Positions 48,242 to 62,429 of a DNA stretch of 64,000 nucleotides are shown here, piece by piece. The notes below the pieces were generated by a model. That model saw nothing but the letters and a program-made list of their open reading frames with translations, was not told where the DNA came from and ran no database searches. The stretch spans positions 4,270,769 through 4,334,768 of the forward strand of contig NZ_CP101655.1 of the NCBI RefSeq assembly GCF_028830055.1, in the 5' to 3' direction. The DNA comes from Pseudomonas serboccidentalis (GTDB lineage Bacteria > Pseudomonadota > Gammaproteobacteria > Pseudomonadales > Pseudomonadaceae). Made by a program: the position numbers and the translations under genes. Within the stretch, counting starts at the first letter, position 1. Each line of letters begins with the position of its first letter.

Positions 48242-48664
48242 ATGCGTCATTACGAAATCATCTTTCTGGTCCACCCTGACCAGAGCGAGCAAGTCGGCGG
48301 CATGGTTGAGCGTTACACCAAGCTGATCGAAGAAGACGGCGGCAAAATCCACCGTCTGGAAGACTGGGGCCGTCGTCAACTGGCCTACGCAATCAACAAT
48401 GTTCACAAGGCTCACTACGTGATGCTGAACGTTGAGTGCACTGGCAAGGCCCTGGCCGAGCTGGAAGACAACTTCCGCTACAACGATGCAGTGATCCGTA
48501 ACCTGGTCATCCGTCGCGACGAAGCCGTTACCGGCCAGTCCGAGATGCTCAAGGCTGAAGAAAACCGCAGTGAGCGCCGTGAGCGTCGCGACCGTCCTGA
48601 GCACTCCGACGCTGATGGCGTTGAGGGTGATGACAGCGACAACAGCGATAACGCTGACGAGTAA
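48242..48664 (+). CDS. rpsF: 30S ribosomal protein S6
   Basis: A 140-residue ribosomal protein with the usual ferredoxin-like fold ([17 protein letters not shown] at the N-terminus, [20 protein letters not shown] in the centre). An acidic Asp/Ser-rich tail of about 25 residues follows; E. coli S6 gets a poly-Glu tail by RimK. AAGGAG precedes the ATG. It is the first gene of the S6-S18-membrane protein-L9 operon. Confidence 0.98.
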   Translation: MRHYEIIFLVHPDQSEQVGGMVERYTKLIEEDGGKIHRLEDWGRRQLAYAINNVHKAHYVMLNVECTGKALAELEDNFRYNDAVIRNLVIRRDEAVTGQSEMLKAEENRSERRERRDRPEHSDADGVEGDDSDNSDNADE

Positions 48665-48692
48665 TCCACGGACCTTTTAAGGAGCCTATCAA

Positions 48693-48923
48693 ATGGCACG
48701 TTTCTTCCGTCGTCGTAAATTCTGCCGCTTCACCGCTGAAGACGTGAAAGAGATCGATTACAAAGATCTCAACACTCTGAAAGCCTACGTATCCGAGACC
48801 GGCAAAATCGTTCCAAGCCGCATCACCGGTACCAAAGCTCGTTATCAGCGTCAGCTGGCCACCGCTATCAAGCGCGCCCGCTTCCTGGCCCTGCTGGCCT
48901 ACACCGACAGCCACGGCCGCTGA
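48693..48923 (+). CDS. rpsR: 30S ribosomal protein S18
   Basis: A 76-residue basic protein of the 30S platform that binds with S6. It has the family start [18 protein letters not shown] and the RNA-binding core [26 protein letters not shown] precedes it. Confidence 0.98.
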
Positions 48924-48959
48924 GACCGGGCAGTCGACAAGTAGCAAAGGATTGAATGC

Positions 48960-49853
48960 ATGCGTGCCTTAGCTGAGTTCATCATGCGAGGCCGTATGCA
49001 GGCCACTCTCGTGGTGGCCGGATGTGCAACATTGCCGTTGTTGTATTGGTTGGGTGCTGCCGCCGGGAGCCTGGTGCTTCTGCGGCGCGGACTGACGGAC
49101 GCCCTGGGTGTTCTGTCTCTGGGGCTGCTGCCAGCGTTGATCTGGTGGCTGTATGCCGATGACCCACGGGCACTTCTGGTGCTGCTGGGGTCTTCGGGGC
49201 TTGCGTTGGTTTTGCGCGCAAGCGAGTCCTGGGTTCGCACGCTGCTGGTCAGCGTAGTGATTGGAGTGGTGTTTTCAGTGGTGCTCGGGGCGGCGTTTGC
49301 GGCCCAGATCGAGATGCTCGCGCAGGCCTTGATAAAGGTCATGCCGGCGCTTCTTGGTGATACCTACAAGCAATTGTCGGTCGATGAGCAAGCGCGGTTC
49401 GCGTCCCTGATTGCACCAGTCCTGACCGGACTGATTGCGGCATTGTTGCAGATCGTCAGCGTGCTGAGCCTGATTGTCGGGCGGCATTGGCAGGCGTTGT
49501 TGTACAACCCGGGTGGTTTTGGTCGCGAGTTTCGCGCCATCCGGATACCGCTGGGGCCGGCGATGTTGCTGCTGGCGTTGATGCTTCTGGGCCCGAATCT
49601 CGGTGCACAGATGGCCATGTTGACGCCGTTGTGCAGCGTACCGCTGGTGTTCGCCGGACTGGCCCTGATTCACGGGCTGGTCGGGCAGAAGCGACTGGCC
49701 GGTTTCTGGCTGGTGGGGTTGTACGTCACGCTGCTGCTGTTCATGCAGCTGATCTATCCGTTGCTCGTGGTTCTGGCCATTGTCGACAGCCTGATTGATT
49801 TTCGCGGTCGTCACGTGTCGAAAGACACCGATAACGCGAACGGTGAAGGTTAA
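48960..49853 (+). CDS. DUF2232-type (YybS-like) membrane protein
   Basis: A 297-residue integral membrane protein with about eight hydrophobic helices and no recognisable catalytic motif. Its place between rpsR and rplI matches PA4933 and is conserved in pseudomonads. Function is unknown. AAGG lies 10 bases before the ATG; an internal ATG at 48984 is a possible shorter start. Confidence 0.85.
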   Translation: MRALAEFIMRGRMQATLVVAGCATLPLLYWLGAAAGSLVLLRRGLTDALGVLSLGLLPALIWWLYADDPRALLVLLGSSGLALVLRASESWVRTLLVSVVIGVVFSVVLGAAFAAQIEMLAQALIKVMPALLGDTYKQLSVDEQARFASLIAPVLTGLIAALLQIVSVLSLIVGRHWQALLYNPGGFGREFRAIRIPLGPAMLLLALMLLGPNLGAQMAMLTPLCSVPLVFAGLALIHGLVGQKRLAGFWLVGLYVTLLLFMQLIYPLLVVLAIVDSLIDFRGRHVSKDTDNANGEG

Positions 49854-49872
49854 AAGTTAAGAGGATTTCCAC

Positions 49873-50319
49873 ATGCAACTGATCCTTCTGGAAAAAATCG
49901 CCAACCTGGGCAACCTGGGCGACAAAGTAAACGTTAAGGCCGGTTACGGCCGTAACTACCTGCTGCCTTTCGGCAAAGCTACCGCTGCGACCGCTGCCAA
50001 CCTGGCTGCGTTCGAAGAGCGTCGCGCTGAGCTGGAAAAAGCCGCCGCAGACCGTAAAGCATCGGCTGAAAGCCGTGCTGCCCAACTGGCCGAGCTGGAA
50101 GTGACCATCACTGCCACCGCTGGCGACGAAGGCAAGCTGTTCGGTTCGATCGGTACTCACGACATCGCTGATGCACTGACCGCTTCCGGCGTTGAAGTGC
50201 AGAAGAGCGAAGTTCGTCTGCCGAACGGCACCATCCGCAACGTGGGTGAATTCGACGTGGCTGTGCACCTGCACGCCGAAGTTGAAGCCACCGTACGCGT
50301 TGTCGTGGTAGCAGCTTAA
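49873..50319 (+). CDS. rplI: 50S ribosomal protein L9
   Basis: A 148-residue two-domain protein joined by a long helix. The N-terminal rRNA-binding motif is [20 protein letters not shown] followed by [10 protein letters not shown], and the helix is rich in Glu/Ala/Lys. The C-terminal domain has [12 protein letters not shown] and [14 protein letters not shown]. It ends the ribosomal operon, and a terminator follows. Confidence 0.98.
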   Translation: MQLILLEKIANLGNLGDKVNVKAGYGRNYLLPFGKATAATAANLAAFEERRAELEKAAADRKASAESRAAQLAELEVTITATAGDEGKLFGSIGTHDIADALTASGVEVQKSEVRLPNGTIRNVGEFDVAVHLHAEVEATVRVVVVAA

Positions 50320-50364
50320 GCAACACTTGTCGGCTGGCACCCTCGGGTGCTTGCCGGTAACATC

Positions 50365-50402
50365 GGGCACGATCCTGTTTACAGGTCGTGCCCTTTGTCT
50401 TT
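50365..50402 (+). terminator. intrinsic terminator of the rpsF-rplI operon
   Basis: Long stem GGGCACGA-CCTGT / ACAGG-TCGTGCCC (13 bp with one bulged T and a two-base loop) followed by TTTGTCTTT. A smaller GCACC / GGTGC hairpin lies just upstream at 50337-50350. Confidence 0.8.
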
Positions 50403-50439
50403 CTGGTACTCCCGTTTTCAAACCTGACTCCAAGTGGCC

Positions 50440-51837
50440 ATGAACGAAATCTCCGCTCCCGAGCAATACGACCTGCAAACCGCCGCGCTGAAAGTGCCGC
50501 CGCATTCCATCGAGGCCGAACAGGCCGTACTCGGTGGTCTGATGCTGGACAACAACGCCTGGGAACGCGTGCTCGATCAAGTCTCCGACGGCGATTTCTA
50601 CCGGCATGACCACCGTTTGATCTTCCGTGCGATCGCCAAACTGGCCGATCAGAACATGCCGATCGACGTCGTGACCCTTGCCGAGCAATTGGACAAGGAA
50701 GGTCAGACGTCCCAGGTCGGCGGCCTCGGTTACCTGGGCGAACTGGCGAAAAACACGCCATCGGTCGCCAACATCAAGGCCTATGCGCAGATCGTTCGCC
50801 AGCGTGCGACGTTGCGCCAGTTGATCGGCATCAGCACCGAAATCGCCGACGCCGCCTTCAACCCTGAAGGCCGCACCGCCGAAGAGATCCTCGATGAAGC
50901 CGAACGGCAGATCTTCCAGATCGCCGAAGCGCGGCCCAAAACCGGCGGCCCTGTAGGGGTCAACGAACTGTTGACCAAGGCCATCGATCGCATCGACACC
51001 CTGTTCAACACCGCCGACGCAATCACCGGCCTGTCCACCGGCTACACCGACCTCGACGAGAAAACCAGCGGCCTGCAGCCGTCCGACCTGATCATCGTCG
51101 CCGGTCGTCCGTCGATGGGTAAGACCACCTTCGCGATGAACCTGGTGGAAAACGCCGTACTGCGCAGCGACAAGGCGGTGCTGGTGTACTCCCTCGAGAT
51201 GCCAGGCGAATCGCTGATCATGCGTATGCTCTCGTCCCTGGGCCGTATCGACCAGACCAAGGTGCGTTCCGGCCAACTGGAGGACGACGACTGGCCGCGC
51301 CTGACCTCGGCGGTCAACCTGCTCAACGACCGCAAGTTGTTCATCGATGACACCGCCGGTATCAGCCCGTCGGAAATGCGCGCGCGGACCCGGCGACTGG
51401 TGCGCGAGCACGGCGATGTCGGCCTGATCATGATCGACTACCTGCAGTTGATGCAGATCCCGGGCTCCAGCGGTGACAACCGGACCAACGAGATTTCCGA
51501 GATCTCGCGATCCCTCAAAGCCCTGGCCAAGGAATTCAACTGCCCGGTGGTGGCGCTGTCGCAGCTCAACCGTTCCCTGGAGCAACGTCCCAACAAGCGC
51601 CCGGTGAACTCCGACTTGCGGGAATCCGGAGCGATCGAGCAGGACGCCGACGTCATCATGTTCGTGTACCGGGACGAGGTGTATCACCCGGAAACCGAGC
51701 ACAAGGGCATTGCCGAAATCATCATCGGCAAGCAGCGGAACGGCCCGATCGGCTTTATCCGCTTGGCGTTTATCGGTAAATACACGCGATTCGAAAACCT
51801 GGCACCGGGCAGTTACAACTTCGACGACGACGAGTAA
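50440..51837 (+). CDS. dnaB: replicative DNA helicase DnaB
   Basis: A 465-residue hexameric 5'-3' helicase of the replication fork. The N-terminal domain (PHSIEAEQAVLGGLMLDNNAW) is followed by the RecA-like domain with Walker A GRPSMGKTTFAMN, Walker B LIMIDYLQLM and the sensor region VVALSQLNRSLEQR. The ATG at 50440 is preferred to a GTG at 50434. The C-terminal 75 codons are duplicated downstream at 52570-52796. The intact gene keeps the normal family length. Confidence 0.97.
   Translation: MNEISAPEQYDLQTAALKVPPHSIEAEQAVLGGLMLDNNAWERVLDQVSDGDFYRHDHRLIFRAIAKLADQNMPIDVVTLAEQLDKEGQTSQVGGLGYLGELAKNTPSVANIKAYAQIVRQRATLRQLIGISTEIADAAFNPEGRTAEEILDEAERQIFQIAEARPKTGGPVGVNELLTKAIDRIDTLFNTADAITGLSTGYTDLDEKTSGLQPSDLIIVAGRPSMGKTTFAMNLVENAVLRSDKAVLVYSLEMPGESLIMRMLSSLGRIDQTKVRSGQLEDDDWPRLTSAVNLLNDRKLFIDDTAGISPSEMRARTRRLVREHGDVGLIMIDYLQLMQIPGSSGDNRTNEISEISRSLKALAKEFNCPVVALSQLNRSLEQRPNKRPVNSDLRESGAIEQDADVIMFVYRDEVYHPETEHKGIAEIIIGKQRNGPIGFIRLAFIGKYTRFENLAPGSYNFDDDE
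51611..51837 (+). repeat. dnaB 3'-end direct repeat, copy 1 (functional)
   Basis: A 227-bp segment from codon ~391 to the stop, matching 52570-52796 with two differences (A/G in the GGCACCGGGC region and G/A in the last sense codon). It is the upstream member of a direct repeat with a period of 959 bp. Confidence 0.95.
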
Positions 51838-51850
51838 TTCGAACTCAGCG

Positions 51851-51899
51851 AAGCACCTTGTGTGCTTGTAAGATGCATGGCATTACGCCACAGCATCTT
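51851..51899. promoter_or_regulatory. two consecutive hairpins after dnaB
   Basis: Hairpin 1: AAGCAC / GTGCTT (51851-51867). Hairpin 2: AAGATGC-TGGC / GCCA-GCATCTT (51870-51899), an 11-bp stem with a small internal loop. No T-run follows either. They may cap the dnaB mRNA or be part of the inserted cassette. Confidence 0.5.
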
Positions 51900-51920
51900 C
51901 CTGCCCACGGAGTCAGGCAA

Positions 51921-52022
51921 TTGACAGGTGTCTCAGCCGCGTATGCCTTGTGCCCTGGCGGCTTCCACCGTTAGTCGGGAATCCTCCCATACCTGTCAAC
52001 TTTGACAGTAGGCGGGTTTTTT
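51921..52022 (+). ncRNA. candidate structured RNA leader with alternative terminator
   Basis: A perfect 9-bp stem TTGACAGGT (51921) / ACCTGTCAA (51991-51999) encloses two hairpins: AGCCGC / GCGGCT (51935-51963) and GGGA / TCCC (51977-51988), giving a three-way junction. The 3' strand of the closing stem can instead pair with CTTTGACAG (52000-52008), inside a G/C-rich outer stem CCTCCC / GGCGGG followed by T6: a terminator. The two pairings exclude each other, as in riboswitches and attenuators. It precedes the orphan gene at 52069 by 47 bases. Ligand and family are unknown to me. Confidence 0.5.
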
Positions 52023-52068
52023 GGTGTGCGTTTAAATGGCTCCTCCTCAACAGCAAGGAGCTTGCACC

Positions 52069-52455
52069 ATGACTATTTCGGATACTCAATCGGCGTCGGA
52101 TAGAAAGCAGTATGCCTTGAACATATGTACTGTCGAACCGGGAAAATCACCGGTAGATCACGTAGGTGGTGTAGGTGGGAGGCCATTTTCTTATGAGGAA
52201 TTCAAAAACCGGACGGTCGGAGTGAGGGTAAGTACCTTGTCCTCGGTTGGTGAAACTGTCACGGTGACTCTTTTGGGTCCTGGCAAGACGGTGCTTGAGA
52301 AGGTCAGTGTTGATGTTGGGCCCAACGAGGCTGTATACCTGATGTTCGGCCACAAATACACGCCCTCTCAGTTTCCTCGATCGACCTTTGAAGGATGGGC
52401 TGCCGATGGAGGCGATCCATACGATCAGCGCGGATCGATAGTCTACTTTAATTAA
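52069..52455 (+). CDS. orphan hypothetical protein in the dnaB-end cassette
   Basis: A 128-residue soluble protein with no signal peptide, membrane segment or motif I recognise. It starts [19 protein letters not shown] with a good AAGGAG site 8 bases upstream. The middle is strand-rich ([32 protein letters not shown]), suggesting a beta-sandwich, and the C-terminus is Gly/Asp rich. Base composition and codon use are clearly less GC-rich than in dnaB or ygiQ, a sign of transfer. It sits alone between the two copies of the dnaB 3' end, behind the structured leader. Confidence 0.7.
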   Translation: MTISDTQSASDRKQYALNICTVEPGKSPVDHVGGVGGRPFSYEEFKNRTVGVRVSTLSSVGETVTVTLLGPGKTVLEKVSVDVGPNEAVYLMFGHKYTPSQFPRSTFEGWAADGGDPYDQRGSIVYFN

Positions 52456-52469
52456 AGAAATCGCCTAAC

Positions 52470-52498
52470 GGACCCTGTCCTGGTGACAGGGATCCTTT
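52470..52498 (+). terminator. hairpin terminator of the orphan gene
   Basis: Stem GGA-CCCTGTC / GACAGGG-TCC around CTGGT, followed by only TTT. It resembles the CTGTC/GACAG hairpin of the upstream leader. Confidence 0.5.
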
Positions 52499-52569
52499 AG
52501 GTCAAGGAATGCAACTCTCCGGTGATTCATCTTTTCTTGTTCAATCCCTCCCCATAGATACCGCTGAAC

Positions 52570-52796
52570 CCGACTTGCGGGAATCCGGAGCGATCGAGCA
52601 GGACGCCGACGTCATCATGTTCGTGTACCGGGACGAGGTGTATCACCCGGAAACCGAGCACAAGGGCATTGCCGAAATCATCATCGGCAAGCAGCGGAAC
52701 GGCCCGATCGGCTTTATCCGCTTGGCGTTTATCGGTAAATACACGCGATTCGAAAACCTGGCGCCGGGCAGTTACAACTTCGACGACGACGAATAA
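52570..52796 (+). pseudogene. dnaB 3'-end fragment, copy 2
   Basis: A 227-bp copy of the end of dnaB (from [15 protein letters not shown] to the stop), 99% identical to 51611-51837. It stays in frame with an ATG at 52509, giving a possible 95-residue product, but lacks the ATPase domain and cannot be a helicase. Upstream of 52570 the similarity stops abruptly. It may be the original dnaB end displaced by an insertion that carried its own replacement end, or a duplication relic. Confidence 0.9.
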
Positions 52797-52823
52797 CGCG
52801 AAGCCCTGTGGCTAGAGAGCTTT

Positions 52824-52965
52824 TGTGGCGAGGGGGCTTGCCCCCGTTGGGCAGCGAAGCGGCCCCAATGCTCATTCTGCTAAACCGCATCTTCAGTATT
52901 TACGACTGCTTCGCGGCCGAGCGGGACGGTGCGACGATTCGACAAGTCCCCTCGCCACAGTAGGG
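52824..52965. repeat. REPIN-like inverted pair (GTGGCGAGGG family)
   Basis: TGTGGCGAGGGGGCTTGCCCCC with AGCGAAGCGGCCCC follows the dnaB fragment, and a degenerate inverse copy ends near CCCCTCGCCACAGTAG. This is a different REP class from the GATCGCAGCC type. About 60 unique bases separate the arms. Confidence 0.75.
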
Positions 52966-53010
52966 CGCTGGCAATTTCCGACCACAACCGTCGGAATTGG
53001 TCAAAATTTG

Positions 53011-53019
53011 TGCTATATT
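53011..53019 (+). promoter_or_regulatory. extended -10 promoter of the radical SAM gene
   Basis: TGCTATATT fits TGn plus a five-of-six TATAAT, 44 bases upstream of the ATG. I see no matching -35. Confidence 0.45.
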
Positions 53020-53062
53020 CCGCGCCCGCGAAATTCAATGAAAGCCAACACCGGTTATCGAC

Positions 53063-55375
<2,313 letters not shown>

Positions 55376-55395
55376 GTCGCTTTTTGGTTCAACAG

Positions 55396-55425
55396 AACGC
55401 CAACCTTCGGGTTGGCGTTTTTTTT
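55396..55425 (+). terminator. intrinsic terminator of the radical SAM gene
   Basis: Stem AACGCCAACC / GGTTGGCGTT with a TTCG-type loop followed by T8. Confidence 0.9.
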
Positions 55426-55435
55426 GGGGTCAAAA

Positions 55436-55506
55436 AGATCGCAGCCTTCGGCAGCTCCTACATTAGGTCGTGCGTTTCCCAGTAGGCGCTGCCGAAGGCT
55501 CGATCT
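55436..55506. repeat. degenerate REPIN (GATCGCAGCC family)
   Basis: Left arm 55436-55462 with the CCTTCGG centre. The right arm (about 55481-55506) starts AGTAGGCGCTG instead of TGTAGG and has lost a G in GGCTCGATCT. It looks like a decaying copy. Confidence 0.8.
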
Positions 55507-55617
55507 TTTGATCTTCGCCACATTTAGGCGCAACTTCCTCAATCCATTTCCCCGCATCGCCCGATTTTGGTGCTGTACTGCCCTGAGCATTCCGGGAAAG
55601 CGCCCAAGCCCCTGCAT

Positions 55618-55632
55618 GGCATAAGTTTTGCG
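55618..55632 (+). promoter_or_regulatory. sigma-54 (RpoN) promoter of the transglutaminase cluster
   Basis: TGGCAT, five bases, TTGC: a GG-N10-GC arrangement matching the RpoN consensus TGGCAC-N5-TTGCA. It lies 38 bases upstream of the GTG start, giving a leader of about 25 bases. An activator site could not be identified. Confidence 0.55.
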
Positions 55633-55669
55633 CGCTTTCGAATACGCTTAGGCTCGCAGGAGGCACGCC

Positions 55670-58945
<3,276 letters not shown>

Positions 58946-59033
58946 TTCGTACGCGCCATGCGGATTTTTCGTATATCCGCGTGTCATGTGCCTGCGTTAG
59001 TCTGACCGTTCCTTGCTGTCTGCCGAGCTTTCC

Positions 59034-61520
59034 ATGCCTGACCTGCTAGACCGCTACCCGCGCACCGCGGGCACTTATCACGAACTGCTGGATAACAGCG
59101 GCGAAGTGCGCGCGCACTGGCGGCGGCTGTTCGATCAGCTACAGCGCAGCAGCCCGGCGCAACTGGTGCAGCGTCAGGCGTTGCTGGCCCGGCAGATTCA
59201 GGAAAACGGCGTCACCTATAACGTCTATGCCGACCCCAAGGGTGCTGACCGGCCGTGGGAGCTGGACTTGCTGCCGCACGTGATCGCCGCCGATGAGTGG
59301 CAGCAGTTGTCAGCCGGGATCGCCCAGCGGGCGCGCCTGCTCAATGCGGTGCTGGCGGATCTGTACGGCCCGCAGCGGTTGATCAGTGAAGGACTGTTGC
59401 CGGCGGAACTGGTCTTCGGCCACAACAATTTTCTCTGGCCGTGCCAGGGCATTGCGCCGCCGGAAGAGGCCTTTCTGCATTTGTACGCCGTGGACCTGGC
59501 GCGCACGCCGGACGGGCGCTGGTGGGTCACCGCGGATCGCACCCAGGCGCCGTCGGGGGCCGGTTATGCGCTGGAAAACCGCACCATCGTGTCCCGCGCC
59601 TTTCCCGAGTTGTACCGCGACTTGAAGGTGCAGCACCTGGCCGGATTTTTCCGCACCCTGCAGGAAACCCTCGCGCGTCAGGCGCCCTGTGATGATGACG
59701 CGCCGCTGGTGGTGCTGCTGACGCCCGGGCGTTTCAACGAAAGCTATTTCGAACATCTTTATCTGGCGCGTCAGCTCGGTTATCCACTGGTGGAGGGCGG
59801 CGACCTGACGGTGCGCGATGCCACCGTGTACCTGAAAACGCTCAGCGGCCTGCGCCGGGTGCACGCGATCATGCGCCGGCTCGACGATGACTTCTGCGAT
59901 CCTCTGGAGCTGCGTACCGACTCGGCACTCGGTGTGCCCGGCTTGCTGGAGGCGGTGCGGCAGGGGCGGGTGCTGGTGGCCAACGCCCTGGGCAGCGGCG
60001 TGCTGGAGTCTCCGGGATTGCTCGGGTTCCTGCCGAAGATCAATCAATACCTGTTCGGCGAAGAGCTGATCCTGCCGTCCATCGCCACCTGGTGGTGCGG
60101 CGAGGCGCCAGTGCTGGCGCAGGCGCTGGAAAAACTGCCGGAGCTGCTGATCAAACCGGCGTTCCCCTCACAAAGTTTTGCCCCGGTCTTCGGTCGGGAT
60201 CTGAATGAACAACAGCGCCAGGCGCTCGCCGAGCGCATGCAGGCCCGGCCCTATGCTTACGTGGCACAAGAACTGGCGCAGTTGTCCCAGGCGCCGATCT
60301 GGCAAGCCGAGGACGGCCAACTGCAACCGCGGGCCATCGGCATGCGCATGTACGCGGTGGCCAGTCGTGACGGCTACCGCGTGCTGCCTGGTGGCCTGAC
60401 CCGGGTCGCCGCCGAGGCTGATGCCGAAGTGGTGTCGATGCAACGCGGTGGCGCGAGTAAGGACACCTGGGTGCTGGGCGAGCGCCCGCCAAGTGGCGAG
60501 CAGTGGAAGACACAGCGCAACGTCGGTGTGCACGACCTGGTACGACGTGACCCCTACCTGCCGTCGCGGGTGGTGGAGAACCTGTTCTGGTTTGGCCGTT
60601 ACTGCGAGCGCTGCGATGACAGTGCGCGATTGCTGCGGATCATGCTGGCGCGCTATGTCGATGGCGACGATCCGCAAGCGTTGCAGGCGGCGGTCGAGCT
60701 GGGCGAGCGCCTGATGTTGCTGCCGGAGGAGGGCGAGCTGCCGGAGCGCCTGCTGGCGGCGCTGCTCGGCGAGGACTGGTCGTTCAGCCTGCGTTCCAAC
60801 CTGCAGCGCTTGCAGTGGGCGGCCTCGCAGGTGCGCGGCAAGCTCTCCCGGGAAAACTGGCAGGCCTTGGTAGAGTTGCAGCGTGAAGCCATGGAGCTGG
60901 ACACCGACGCGCCGGACTTTGGCGAACTGCTGGATTTTCTCAACCGTCTGGTGATGTCGCTGGCGGCATTGTCCGGTTTTGCGCTGGACGACATGACCCG
61001 CGACGAAGGCTGGCGCTTCCTGATGATTGGCCGGCGCATCGAGCGTCTGCAGTTTCTCAGCAGCAGCCTCGCCGCGTTCCTGCGCGGTAGCGCCGCATTC
61101 GATCAGGCGGGGCTGGAGTGGCTGCTGGAGCTGGGCAACAGCAGCATCACTTACCGGTCGCGTTATCTGGCGGTGGCGCAGTTGATCCCAGTACTCGATT
61201 TGTTGCTGCTCGACGAACAGAACCCGCATGCGGTGTTGTTCCAACTGAAACTGGTGACCCGCACGCTGAAGCGCCTGAACGATGATTTCGGCGTGCCCCG
61301 CGAGGCCGGACTGCCGCAATTGGTCGAGCGTCTGGCACGTTTTGATCTGGGCTGTCTGGAAAACTCGCTGTTCGGCGAGTCCAGCGTGCGTGCGGCACTC
61401 GATGGTCTGGCGGATCTGCTGCAAGAGATTGCCGAGGCCAGCGGGCAAGTCTCGGATCGCCTGGCGCTGCGCCACTTTGCCCATGTCGATGATGTCAGCC
61501 AGCGTACGGTGTCCGTCTGA
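59034..61520 (+). CDS. circularly permuted ATP-grasp and alpha-E domain fusion protein
   Basis: An 828-residue protein. The first ~480 residues form the circularly permuted type 2 ATP-grasp domain (DUF404/DUF407 family), with LVFGHNNFLWPCQG, VVLLTPGRFNESYFEH and GVPGLLEAVRQGRVLVANALGSG segments; members of this clan form amide bonds. The rest (about 500-828) is the all-helical alpha-E domain. Its stop overlaps the next gene (ATGA-type), so both are coupled. The start MPDLLDRYPRTAG was chosen; a start seven codons upstream is possible. Confidence 0.9.
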   Translation: MPDLLDRYPRTAGTYHELLDNSGEVRAHWRRLFDQLQRSSPAQLVQRQALLARQIQENGVTYNVYADPKGADRPWELDLLPHVIAADEWQQLSAGIAQRARLLNAVLADLYGPQRLISEGLLPAELVFGHNNFLWPCQGIAPPEEAFLHLYAVDLARTPDGRWWVTADRTQAPSGAGYALENRTIVSRAFPELYRDLKVQHLAGFFRTLQETLARQAPCDDDAPLVVLLTPGRFNESYFEHLYLARQLGYPLVEGGDLTVRDATVYLKTLSGLRRVHAIMRRLDDDFCDPLELRTDSALGVPGLLEAVRQGRVLVANALGSGVLESPGLLGFLPKINQYLFGEELILPSIATWWCGEAPVLAQALEKLPELLIKPAFPSQSFAPVFGRDLNEQQRQALAERMQARPYAYVAQELAQLSQAPIWQAEDGQLQPRAIGMRMYAVASRDGYRVLPGGLTRVAAEADAEVVSMQRGGASKDTWVLGERPPSGEQWKTQRNVGVHDLVRRDPYLPSRVVENLFWFGRYCERCDDSARLLRIMLARYVDGDDPQALQAAVELGERLMLLPEEGELPERLLAALLGEDWSFSLRSNLQRLQWAASQVRGKLSRENWQALVELQREAMELDTDAPDFGELLDFLNRLVMSLAALSGFALDDMTRDEGWRFLMIGRRIERLQFLSSSLAAFLRGSAAFDQAGLEWLLELGNSSITYRSRYLAVAQLIPVLDLLLLDEQNPHAVLFQLKLVTRTLKRLNDDFGVPREAGLPQLVERLARFDLGCLENSLFGESSVRAALDGLADLLQEIAEASGQVSDRLALRHFAHVDDVSQRTVSV

Positions 61521-62410
61521 TGAGCGCGCATTACCAGATCTTCCACGATACCTGTTATCACTACGACAGCCCGGTGTCGCTGGCGCAGCAATTGGCGCAC
61601 CTGTGGCCCCGTGAGTGCACATGGCAGCGCTGCACCGAGCAGCAATTGCTGATCAGTCCGGAGCCGACCACCCGGCGTGATGAACTCGATGTCTTCGGCA
61701 ATCCGCTGACCCGTCTGGCTTTCGAGCGACCGCACGACGAGTTGCAGGTCAACGCACGGCTCACCGTAGAGGTGCTGGCGCGACCGCTGGCGGACTTCAA
61801 TCTGTCCCCAGCGTGGGAGCAGACACGCGATGCGCTGACCTACAGCAGCCAGCCGTTGTCCGCCGAGCTGCTGCAGGCTTGTCGATATCGCTTTCAGTCA
61901 CCCTACGTGCATCTGAAGCGCAGCTTCGTCGAGTTCTCCGAAAGCTGCTTCCCGCCGGGTCGGCCGTTAATGCTCGGCGTGCAGGCCTTGATGCAGAAGA
62001 TTTTCAGCGAATTCACCTTCGACGCCGAGGCCACTCAAGTGGCAACGCCGCTGGTGGAAGTGCTGGAGCGCCGACGCGGTGTATGTCAGGACTTCGCCCA
62101 CCTGATGCTCGCCTGCGTGCGCTCGCGAGGGCTGGCGGCGCGTTACATCAGCGGCTATCTACTGACCCAGCCGCCGCCAGGGCAACCACGGCTGATCGGC
62201 GCCGACGCGTCGCATGCCTGGGTCTCGGTGTTCTGTCCGGTATTGGGCTGGGTGGATTTCGATCCAACCAACAATGTGCAGCCGGCGCTGGAGCACATCA
62301 CGCTGGCATGGGGCCGGGACTTTTCCGATGTGTCGCCGTTGCGCGGGGTGATTCTGGGGGGCGGTAGCCATGACCCGGAGGTTCGCGTCACCGTGATGCC
62401 ACTGGAGTAG
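61520..62410 (+). CDS. transglutaminase family protein
   Basis: A 296-residue stand-alone transglutaminase-like protein. N-terminal beta domain (MSAHYQIFHDTCYHYDSPVS) and the catalytic domain with nucleophile Cys in RRGVCQDFAHLMLACVRSRGL, His in DASHAWVSVFCPVLGW and Asp in VDFDPTNN. All three catalytic residues are present. It completes the three-gene cluster after the ATP-grasp protein, overlapping it by one base. Confidence 0.92.
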   Translation: MSAHYQIFHDTCYHYDSPVSLAQQLAHLWPRECTWQRCTEQQLLISPEPTTRRDELDVFGNPLTRLAFERPHDELQVNARLTVEVLARPLADFNLSPAWEQTRDALTYSSQPLSAELLQACRYRFQSPYVHLKRSFVEFSESCFPPGRPLMLGVQALMQKIFSEFTFDAEATQVATPLVEVLERRRGVCQDFAHLMLACVRSRGLAARYISGYLLTQPPPGQPRLIGADASHAWVSVFCPVLGWVDFDPTNNVQPALEHITLAWGRDFSDVSPLRGVILGGGSHDPEVRVTVMPLE

Positions 62411-62429
62411 CACAGATCAAACTGGAGGA

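Noticed and set aside
49741..51702. 653-codon open frame opposite rplI and dnaB
   Set aside because: Antisense shadow spanning two unrelated genes and their terminator.
52509..52796. Independent 95-residue gene
   Set aside because: All but the first ~20 residues are the copied DnaB C-terminus; it lacks any ATPase motif, so I list it as a fragment.
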